Below are positions 1 through 6,001 of a DNA stretch of 20,572 bases, piece by piece. Under the pieces are notes generated by a model. That model ran no database searches and was not told the origin of the DNA. It saw only the letters and a program-made list of their open reading frames with translations. Positions within the stretch are counted from its first letter, which is position 1; each line of letters begins with the position of its first letter. Made by a program: the position numbers and the translations under genes. Origin of the DNA: Victivallales bacterium (lineage in GTDB: Bacteria > Verrucomicrobiota > Lentisphaeria > Oligosphaerales > Oligosphaeraceae); assembly GCA_900771165.1 (NCBI GenBank), contig CAAGMX010000148.1:1-20572 (forward strand), given 5' to 3'.

Positions 1-1
1 C

Positions 2-874
2 GTGGCGCCCCCCTCCAAATCCTCGCCCATGCCGGTGCCTGTGGTGCAGACCAAAGACGGGCGCCGTCGGCCCCAGGTTCGGGTAGCGCCTCCCCAGAAG
101 GACTTCTACGCCGGCCCGCTGATGGTGCTGGTGGACCGGGGGGCGGCCTCCGCCACGGAGATTCTGGCCGCCTGCCTCCAGGATACCGGCCGTGCCGTTG
201 TGGTGGGGGATCCGGGAACCCATGGCAAGGGAACCGTCCAGGCGGTGCTGGATCTGGCCAATTTGCCCACCATCAAGAACAACCGGAATTTCCTGGAGGG
301 GAAGGCCCCGGGCTCCTTGAAGGTGACCATCCAGAAGTTCTACCGCATCACCGGGGATTCCACCCAGATCCGCGGCGTCACCCCCGATATCCAGTTCCCC
401 TCCTTCCTGATGGCCTTCAAAAACTCCGAGGGCGACCTCCCCCATGTGCTGCCCTGGGACAAGATCTCCCCCGCCTCCGCCATTCCCCGCCAGACCCGCC
501 TCCGGGCATATCTGCCGGAACTCCGGAAATTTTGCCAGGGGTATATGGCGGAGGATGCCGCCTTCCGCCGCTACGTCCAGGATGTGGAGGAGTACACGGC
601 CTTCCGCCGGCAGAAGATGCTGCCCTTGCAGATGGAGGCCCGCCGGGTCTACCGGGAGAAGGAGATGACCCTGGCCCGGAAGTTCCGCCACTACCAGCCG
701 GAGCGCAATGCGGAGGAGCGGGAACGGCTTCATGATGCCGACGAGGCACTTTACGATGACGGCGCTCCCCGGGAGGATGTGGTGCTCCAGGCCTCCCTGG
801 CCATCATGGGAAAGATGATGGACATCGACCAGCGGGAATCGGAAACCGCCTTCTCGATTCCCCGCCGCCGCTGA
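2..874 (+). CDS. prc: Tail-specific (C-terminal processing) protease Prc/Tsp, S41 family, 3' part only
   Basis: This is the C-terminal 290 residues of a periplasmic protease that trims or degrades proteins from their C-termini. The frame is open to the window edge, so the GTG at position 2 is not the real start. The S41 catalytic core is visible: the nucleophile Ser lies in GAASATEI (visible residue 50) and the general-base Lys in THGKGTVQ (residue 76). E. coli Prc has a 25-residue Ser-Lys spacing; here it is 26, because the segment before the Lys is one residue longer. The block TIQKFYRITGDSTQIRGVTPDI is characteristic of the family. A charged, helical tail after about residue 135 matches the C-terminal domain of Prc-type enzymes, as opposed to the shorter CtpA type. 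The N-terminal and PDZ regions lie outside the window. The family is known to act on periplasmic substrates; the particular substrate cannot be read here. Confidence 0.93.
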   Translation: MAPPSKSSPMPVPVVQTKDGRRRPQVRVAPPQKDFYAGPLMVLVDRGAASATEILAACLQDTGRAVVVGDPGTHGKGTVQAVLDLANLPTIKNNRNFLEGKAPGSLKVTIQKFYRITGDSTQIRGVTPDIQFPSFLMAFKNSEGDLPHVLPWDKISPASAIPRQTRLRAYLPELRKFCQGYMAEDAAFRRYVQDVEEYTAFRRQKMLPLQMEARRVYREKEMTLARKFRHYQPERNAEERERLHDADEALYDDGAPREDVVLQASLAIMGKMMDIDQRESETAFSIPRRR

Positions 875-1039
875 CATTCCGCCCCGCCTTTTCTTCCCCG
901 GTCTGCGAATGCGGAGGGCGCGGCCGAGGAGGTTTCTCTCCCCCATGCCTGGACGGGAAATCAGGGAGCCTCTCTCCCTGGCTTCCCGGAATCTCCCGGC
1001 CAATTTTTCTCTCCCCTTCTGCATACCAATAACACTGCC
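875..1039 (+). promoter_or_regulatory. Intergenic region with a 7-bp hairpin and downstream T run
   Basis: The 165-nt gap between the protease and the next gene holds a perfect 7-bp inverted repeat, CAGGGAG (962-968) and CTCCCTG (974-980), with a 5-nt loop. A run of five Ts follows at about 1003-1008, some 22 nt after the stem. That distance is longer than in a canonical intrinsic terminator, so this is a weak terminator candidate at best. I see no convincing promoter hexamers and no Shine-Dalgarno sequence before the ATG at 1040. Confidence 0.25.
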
Positions 1040-2056
1040 ATGGACCACGCCACAGAATCCCTCTTCCGCCGAGGAAATCAATTTCTGGGGACCCAATATC
1101 CCATTTTGTGCGGCGCCATGACCTGGGTGAGCACGCCGGAACTGGTGGCTGCCGTGGCGGAGGCGGGGGCCTTCGGTGCCCTGGCCGGCGGCGGCATGCC
1201 TCCCAAACTCCTGGAGGAATCCATTCTCCAGACCCGCAGCCTTACCCAGCGCCCCTTCGCCGTCAATGTGATTACCCTGGGACCCGCCTACCACGACCAT
1301 CTGGCGGTCCTGAAAAATCTGCCTGTCCCCTATGTGATCTTCGCCGGAGGACTGCCCAAGGACACGGAGATCGCCGCCATCCGGGAGACCGGGGCCAAGG
1401 TGATGTGCTTCGCCTCCACGGAAATGCTGGCCAAACGCCTCCTCTCCTACGGAGCGGATGCCCTGGTGCTGGAGGGAACGGAGGCCGGTGGCCACATCGG
1501 ACCAGTCTCCCTCACCGTCCTGCTCCAGCAGGTCCTTTTCCACTGTGACCAGGTGCCGGTCTTCGTGGGCGGCGGCCTGGCCACGGGAAAGATCATGGCC
1601 CATCTGCTGATGATGGGAGCGGCGGGCGTCCAGCTGGGCACCCGTTTTGCCGTCGCCCGGGAGTGCAAGGCCCATCCCCAATTCAAGGAAGCCCTCCTCC
1701 ATGCCCAGGCCAGGGACGCCCAGCCTGCCGGCCAGTTCGACTCCAGTCTGCCGGTGACGGCGGTGCGGGCCCTGCGCAACGAGGGCACCCGGGAGTTTGA
1801 ACGCCTCCAGCTCAATCTGCTGAGCCAGCTGGATGCCGGCCATATCAGCCGGGCGGAGGCCCAGGCCCAGGTGGAGCATTTCTGGGTGGGCGGCCTCCAT
1901 CGGGCCGCTGTCCTGGGGGATGTGGAGCGGGGTTCCGTGATGGCGGGGCAGTCCGTGGGTCTGGTGAACAAGGAGCAGACGGTGGCGGAGATTGTCCAGG
2001 AGCTGGCCGGGGAGTGTGACCAGGAGGTGTGTCGCACCCGGGCGCTTCTGGGCTAG
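1040..2056 (+). CDS. FMN-dependent nitronate monooxygenase / FabK-like enoyl-ACP reductase family protein
   Basis: A 338-residue TIM-barrel flavoprotein of the 2-nitropropane dioxygenase superfamily, which covers nitronate monooxygenases and the FabK enoyl-ACP reductases. The N-terminal segment QYPILCGAMTWVSTPELVAA is the usual first strand. EGTEAGGHIGP (about residues 145-155) carries the conserved active-site His152. VFVGGGLATGKIM and GVQLGTRF (about 175-203) form the FMN phosphate-binding region. The C-terminal GSVMAGQSVGLV is especially common in FabK-like members, so fatty-acid enoyl reduction is a real alternative to nitronate detoxification. Length is normal for the family. It lies 165 nt after the protease gene and has no visible Shine-Dalgarno sequence. 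The start at 1040 gives the expected N-terminus just ahead of the first barrel strand. Sequence alone does not decide the substrate. Confidence 0.88.
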   Translation: MDHATESLFRRGNQFLGTQYPILCGAMTWVSTPELVAAVAEAGAFGALAGGGMPPKLLEESILQTRSLTQRPFAVNVITLGPAYHDHLAVLKNLPVPYVIFAGGLPKDTEIAAIRETGAKVMCFASTEMLAKRLLSYGADALVLEGTEAGGHIGPVSLTVLLQQVLFHCDQVPVFVGGGLATGKIMAHLLMMGAAGVQLGTRFAVARECKAHPQFKEALLHAQARDAQPAGQFDSSLPVTAVRALRNEGTREFERLQLNLLSQLDAGHISRAEAQAQVEHFWVGGLHRAAVLGDVERGSVMAGQSVGLVNKEQTVAEIVQELAGECDQEVCRTRALLG

Positions 2057-2256
2057 GTCACGTTGCTTTTTCCCTCCCCGGAAACAGGGGAGAGTACACG
2101 AAATTATTCTCTATTTTTCGGTTCTCTTCCCTTCGTTTTTCCCAAAAGAAATTACAGTGTAAGGGTTTTCCCGGTTGACGGATTCCGCCAGCCTGGGATT
2201 TTCCCTTTTTTTGTGTCGTTCCATGACAGAGATAAAACGTAAGGAGCAACCGCACG
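2057..2256 (+). promoter_or_regulatory. AT-richer upstream region of lemA
   Basis: This 200-nt gap is clearly less GC-rich than its surroundings, especially 2098-2245, as expected for a promoter region ahead of lemA. A TTGACG hexamer sits at 2175-2180, but no good -10 hexamer lies at 16-18 nt from it, so I do not assign a promoter. Near the upstream gene a 6-bp stem (CTCCCC 2074-2079, GGGGAG 2087-2092) has no T tract behind it and is a weak terminator at best. A clear Shine-Dalgarno sequence (AAGGAG, 2241-2246) lies 10 nt before the lemA ATG. Confidence 0.35.
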
Positions 2257-2937
2257 ATGGCCAATGAACTGGACGAATTGACGGGTCCCGTGAATCCCGA
2301 GGGGCGTGATATCCATGTGATTGAAAAGCAGATTCCCGTGAAGGTGGGCTTCGGATCCCTCCTCTTCGAGATCTTCCTGTGGGTGTGCGGAATCCTGCCC
2401 GGGCTTATCTTCCAGCTGATGAAGGTCTCCGCCAAAAACTACTTCCAGAAACTCCAGCAGAAAATCCAGGCGGATGCCTCCCAGATTGACAACTATCTGG
2501 AACAGCGGGTGATCATCCTCCAGAATCTGGCGGGGCTGGTGAACCGGGCCGTGAGCCTGGACAAGGAAGTGATGACCGAAGTGGCGGCCTACCGGGGCGG
2601 CATCAATCCTGCTGGACAGGGCCTCTCCGATACCCAGCGCAACGAACTGGCCCGGGGACTGGACCGCTCCTTCGGACGGCTCTTCCCCCAGGTGGAGGCC
2701 TACCCTGAACTGAAGGCCCACAAGGCCATCGCCGACGCCATCCAGCAGAACAGCTATCTCCAGCGGGAGATCACGGCGGCCCGGAGCCTCTACAACGACA
2801 CCGTGGCCCAGTGGAATACCTCCCTCTTCGAGTGGCCCACCCGCCAGATCGTGGCCGCCCGGGCGGGATACACCACGAGAATCCCCTTCACCGCCAGTGC
2901 GGAAGTCCGCGCCCAGGCACGCCAGAACTTCTTCTAG
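2257..2937 (+). CDS. lemA: LemA family membrane protein
   Basis: A 226-residue LemA-family protein: one membrane helix followed by a bundle of long helices. The hydrophobic segment is about residues 30-55. After it come helices rich in Gln and Asn, and the family signature YPELKAHKAIADAIQ followed by LYNDTVAQWN. The C-terminal stretch holding FEWPTRQIVAARAGYTTRIP and ending near FTASAEVRAQAR is also typical of LemA. The AAGGAG site 10 nt upstream supports the ATG at 2257. The molecular function of LemA is not established. In many bacteria LemA is encoded next to a TPM/YgcG-type or other membrane protein. Here the neighbour, 135 nt downstream on the same strand, is a 610-residue two-helix membrane protein. 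The two probably form an operon and may work together. Confidence 0.92.
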   Translation: MANELDELTGPVNPEGRDIHVIEKQIPVKVGFGSLLFEIFLWVCGILPGLIFQLMKVSAKNYFQKLQQKIQADASQIDNYLEQRVIILQNLAGLVNRAVSLDKEVMTEVAAYRGGINPAGQGLSDTQRNELARGLDRSFGRLFPQVEAYPELKAHKAIADAIQQNSYLQREITAARSLYNDTVAQWNTSLFEWPTRQIVAARAGYTTRIPFTASAEVRAQARQNFF

Positions 2938-2981
2938 AGAAGGAAAACTCCCGGAGACGCCCCCCCGCCCGATAGGCTATT

Positions 2982-3050
2982 TCCCCGGGGAGGGGTCCCG
3001 GGACTTTGGGGAGTATGTGACCAGGGGGGGGCGGCGGATGCCCCTCCCCC
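2982..3050 (+). promoter_or_regulatory. Structured GC-rich intercistronic element (palindromes plus 9-bp hairpin)
   Basis: Two perfect 10-nt palindromes, TCCCCGGGGA (2982-2991) and GTCCCGGGAC (2995-3004), are followed by a hairpin. In the hairpin, 3024-3032 (eight G then C) pairs with 3040-3048 (G, CCCC, T, CCC) around a 7-nt loop, with one G-T wobble. The hairpin ends about 10 nt before the AGAAGGAG ribosome site of the next gene and has no T tract after it. It looks like an RNA-level element between two cotranscribed genes, such as a stability or translation-control structure, rather than an intrinsic terminator. The role is inferred. Confidence 0.45.
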
Positions 3051-3072
3051 GTCTTCAAGAAGGAGAGCACCC

Positions 3073-4905
3073 ATGTCGTCAGAAGAGGCAGCCAGGTCAT
3101 CCCAGGTGCCGGAAGAGATCTTCCAGCCTGTGGAAAGCTACCGGGACCGCTACCGGCAGGCGTTTCATGAGGCGGCGGAGGCGGAATTCCAGCGTCTGCG
3201 GGAGGCGGCCCAGGTGGATGAGTCGGCCAACCGCGCCAGCATCAAGGAGTTGGAGGAGACCACGGCACAGGCCGGCAGCGCCAGCTCCACCCATACGGTG
3301 TGCACCTTCCTGCTGGTGCTGCTGGTGCTGGTCGCCATCGGCGGGTGCTGCGCCGTCGTTGCCCCCAACCTGGAGGATGTGGTGCCCAGTGAAAATGCGG
3401 ACGCCTGCATGCTGTGGGGGCTTCTGCTGGGCATCGGCGCCTTGGTCCTGATCTTCCTCGTGGTGCTCCCCTGGAGGAAGAGAATCCAGGAGCGGCTGGC
3501 GCAGCTGAACGCCAGGATTCAGGAACTGACCCGGCTCACCTGGCAGCAGATGGAACCCCTGAACCTGCGCTACGACTGGGAACAGATCCCCAGGCTGATT
3601 CGCCAGGTCTGCCCCATGCTCAATTTCGACCCCTATTTCACCGCGGGACGCATGACGGAGCTGATCAACGACTTCGGGCTCCCTCCCGATTTCCTGGAGG
3701 AAAACCAGTCCGTGCTCTTTTCCCAAAGCGGGGATATGCGGGGAAATCCCTTCGTCTTCCTGGATCTGCTGAACCAGGAGTGGGGCACGGAAACCTACTA
3801 CGGCCACCTGACCATCCACTGGCGGGAGAGAGTCACGGATTCCGAGGGGCATAGCCACTGGGTCACCCGCTCAGAGACCCTCACCGCCACCTATACCGCC
3901 CCCAAACCCGTCTATGCCACCCGGGGATTCCTTCTCTACGGCAACGATGCCGCTCCGAATCTCCGTTTCAGCCGGATGCCCTCCCAGCTCTCCCAGGCGG
4001 GAGACGGTTTCCTGGACCGCATGCGAAAGAGAAGCGAACTGAAAAAACTGAAGAAGTTCGCCGAAAATCTGGATGATGAATCCCAGTACACCATGATGAG
4101 CAACGAGGAATTCGAACTCCTCTTCCATGCCACGGACCGCTCCGACGAAATCCAGTTCCGCCTCCTCTTCACCCCCCTGGCCATGTCCCAGATGGTTGCC
4201 CTTCTAAAGGATGACAAGGAAGGTTTCGGGGATGATTTCGCCTTTACGAAGCTGGGACGCCTGAATGCCATCTCCGCCGGACATCTGAACCAGTTCTCCC
4301 TGGATACCAATCCCCAGCTCTTCGCCAGCAACAGCATCGACAAGGCGGAGGAGGGGTTTATGACACGCGCGGAAGAATACTTCCGCCATGTGTTCTTCGC
4401 CCTGGCTCCCTATCTCTGCATCCCCCTCTACCAGCAGGTCCAGTCCGCCCGCACCATCTATGGATACAAGCCCGGGGAGCTCTCCTGCTCCTGGGAACAG
4501 GAATCCCTGGCCAACTACCTGGGAGAGGGATACTTCGCCCATCCACAGTCCATTACCCGGAATATCCTGAAGGTGGGAAGGGTTATCCGAAAGGGCGGCG
4601 AGGGACAGGTCCAGGTCACCAGCCACGGCTTCAAAGGCGTGGAACGCCGGACCTATGTCTCCGTCTGGGGCGGCGACGGAAAATGCCATGAGGTGCCTGT
4701 GGACTGGATCGAATATCTCCCCGTGGAACGCACCGCCTCCTTCTCCCTCCAGGAGCAGAATCCCACGGATCTGGCAACCAAGATCCAGCCCCTACGGGGA
4801 GAACAGCGCACCAACCTGGATGAATTCCTGGAACAGTCCGGCCTGAACCGGAACAATGCGGCCTATCGCCGCCATATCTTCGCCTGGCTCCTCTCCCGGG
4901 ATTGA
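3073..4905 (+). CDS. LemA-associated two-helix membrane protein, DUF3137-like
   Basis: A 610-residue membrane protein of unknown function. A charged N-terminal region (1-73), probably helical, is followed by two membrane helices at about 75-97 and 111-133. The helices are joined by a short loop and followed by a basic stretch (PWRKRIQERL). The rest, about 470 residues, is soluble and would lie on the same side as the N-terminus if both helices cross the membrane. The segment NEEFELLFHATDRSDEIQF followed by RLLFTPLAMSQM resembles DUF3137 proteins, which also carry two N-terminal helices. I recognise no catalytic motif. The AGAAGGAG site ending 7 nt before ATG 3073 supports the start. It follows lemA and is probably cotranscribed with it. 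The family call is moderate and rests on the pattern around residues 345-375. Confidence 0.72.
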   Translation: MSSEEAARSSQVPEEIFQPVESYRDRYRQAFHEAAEAEFQRLREAAQVDESANRASIKELEETTAQAGSASSTHTVCTFLLVLLVLVAIGGCCAVVAPNLEDVVPSENADACMLWGLLLGIGALVLIFLVVLPWRKRIQERLAQLNARIQELTRLTWQQMEPLNLRYDWEQIPRLIRQVCPMLNFDPYFTAGRMTELINDFGLPPDFLEENQSVLFSQSGDMRGNPFVFLDLLNQEWGTETYYGHLTIHWRERVTDSEGHSHWVTRSETLTATYTAPKPVYATRGFLLYGNDAAPNLRFSRMPSQLSQAGDGFLDRMRKRSELKKLKKFAENLDDESQYTMMSNEEFELLFHATDRSDEIQFRLLFTPLAMSQMVALLKDDKEGFGDDFAFTKLGRLNAISAGHLNQFSLDTNPQLFASNSIDKAEEGFMTRAEEYFRHVFFALAPYLCIPLYQQVQSARTIYGYKPGELSCSWEQESLANYLGEGYFAHPQSITRNILKVGRVIRKGGEGQVQVTSHGFKGVERRTYVSVWGGDGKCHEVPVDWIEYLPVERTASFSLQEQNPTDLATKIQPLRGEQRTNLDEFLEQSGLNRNNAAYRRHIFAWLLSRD

Positions 4906-5849
4906 CGCCCCCCGCCGCAGACACGGGGACAGATGACGGCGGGAGGAAAGAGCAGGAGAGAAAGGGGCGCGCGGACTACGGGACCTATTTGGTCAAGACG
5001 CTGGCAAAGACCTTGGAGGCCGAATACGGAAGTGGTTTCTGCGAACGGCAATTGAAATTCTGCCGTCAGTTTTACCGTGTGTATCCAATTGGGAACGCGC
5101 TGCGTTCCCAATTGAACTGGACTCAATATCGCCTGCTGATTCAAATCGATGATCCCGCCAAGCGGGAATACTATGAACTGGAGGCTGTGAACAACGGCTG
5201 GACTGCCCGAGAGACGGAGCGCCAGATCCATAGCCTGCTTTTCGAGCGTCTTCTGCTGAGCAACGACAAGGAAACTCTCCTCGCCATCGCCAGAAAGGAA
5301 CGGGTGGTGGAGGCACCCGCCGAAATTCTCAAGGATCCCATGGTTCTTGAATTTCTGGGACTCCAACGGAAGTCCGAATACTACGAAAGTGACCTGGAGA
5401 CGTCGCTGATAGCGCATCTCCAGCAGTTTCTGCTCGAGCTGGGGAACGGCTTCAGCTTTGTCGCCCGTCAAAAAAGGATTCTCCTGGAAGACGACGAGTT
5501 CTTTGTGGATCTGGTCTTCTACAACCGGCTGCTGCGATGCTTTGTGGTGATTGAGCTGAAGACCCACAAAATCACTCACGAGGACATTGGACAGCTCCAG
5601 ATGTACGTGAATTACTTCGACCGCAAGGAGAAACTCCCCGATGAAAACCCCACGATTGGCATCTTGCTCTGTACGGCGAAGAACGATACGATGGTGAAGA
5701 TGTCCCTTCCGGAGGATAACAGCACAATCCTTGCCAGCAAGTACCAGCTCTATCTTCCCTCCGAGGAGATGCTGCGGGAGGAAATCCAGAAACTCTCCGA
5801 GACGCAACGCCGATTTGACGAGGCCAGGGATAAGGGAGACGCACCATGA
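4902..5849 (+). CDS. YhcG/DUF1016 PDDEXK-nuclease protein, N-terminally truncated
   Basis: This frame encodes most of a YhcG-type (DUF1016) protein, a family with an N-terminal DUF1016_N domain and a C-terminal PDDEXK nuclease fold. The nuclease core looks intact: an Asp in FFVDLVFYN and the E-x-K motif in VVIELKTHK, followed by the conserved GQLQMYVNYFD. Full-length relatives begin some 50-60 residues earlier with a helical region including a YW.IG motif. Here homology starts abruptly near KGRADYGTYLVKTLAKTLE, and the only upstream start is a TTG overlapping the previous stop. The protein is therefore either a natural short form or a 5'-deleted gene. Base composition falls to about 50% G+C in places, below its neighbours, which suggests acquisition. 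The downstream HsdS-like stub fits a restriction-type origin. Confidence 0.85.
   Translation: MTPPAADTGTDDGGRKEQERKGRADYGTYLVKTLAKTLEAEYGSGFCERQLKFCRQFYRVYPIGNALRSQLNWTQYRLLIQIDDPAKREYYELEAVNNGWTARETERQIHSLLFERLLLSNDKETLLAIARKERVVEAPAEILKDPMVLEFLGLQRKSEYYESDLETSLIAHLQQFLLELGNGFSFVARQKRILLEDDEFFVDLVFYNRLLRCFVVIELKTHKITHEDIGQLQMYVNYFDRKEKLPDENPTIGILLCTAKNDTMVKMSLPEDNSTILASKYQLYLPSEEMLREEIQKLSETQRRFDEARDKGDAP
5086..5114. repeat. Perfect 13-bp inverted repeat with 3-nt loop inside the DUF1016 gene
   Basis: Arms CAATTGGGAACGC (5086-5098) and GCGTTCCCAATTG (5102-5114) are exactly complementary, separated by GCT. The repeat lies in coding sequence for the segment PIGNALRSQLNW, a stretch that is normally conserved in this protein family. 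It could form a tight RNA hairpin or DNA cruciform. There is no T tract after it, so it is not an intrinsic terminator. Confidence 0.9.
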
Positions 5850-5947
5850 GAAGACTCGACGAACTCATCCCACAATACTGCCCCAGGATCCCCTCCCTGG
5901 CCGGGATTCCCCGCCCAGAAACGCCCCTTTCGCAGGTCTTTTTCTAG
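5846..5947 (+). pseudogene. 33-codon stub resembling the N-terminus of a type I restriction HsdS subunit
   Basis: A short frame starts at an ATG that overlaps the stop of the DUF1016 gene (ATGA) and has a good ribosome site (AAGGGAG, 5832-5838). Its first residues, MRRLDELIPQYCP, closely resemble the usual opening of HsdS specificity subunits (patterns such as KLDELIAELCPDGVEY). The resemblance stops after the CP, and the frame ends at TAG 5945-5947. HsdS proteins have about 400 residues, so if this identity is right only the start remains. DUF1016 genes are, to my knowledge, often found beside type I restriction genes, which supports the reading. The match is short, so chance cannot be excluded. 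Confidence 0.5.
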
Positions 5948-6001
5948 GATGCAACTCCCAGATTCTCTAGGACATATAGAATATCTAGACCCTCTCGATT
6001 T
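5948..6001. other. AT-rich junction between convergent genes, CTAG-rich
   Basis: This short gap separates the plus-strand stub from the 3' end of rarA on the minus strand. It is unusually AT-rich for this window. From 5944 to 6005 the tetranucleotide CTAG occurs four times (5944, 5967, 5985, 6002); the first and last copies supply the two flanking stop codons. A small inverted repeat (ATTCT 5962-5966, AGAAT 5978-5982) could form a weak stem. No clear intrinsic terminator is visible on either strand. Confidence 0.4.

Noticed and set aside
2074..2092. Hairpin after the nitronate monooxygenase gene as an intrinsic terminator
   Set aside because: Only a 6-bp stem, and no T tract follows on either strand.
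5731..5970. 79-codon plus-strand frame near the end of the DUF1016 gene
   Set aside because: Mostly overlaps the DUF1016 gene in another frame with Arg/Pro-rich shadow composition; the ATGA-coupled frame at 5846 has the better start signals.
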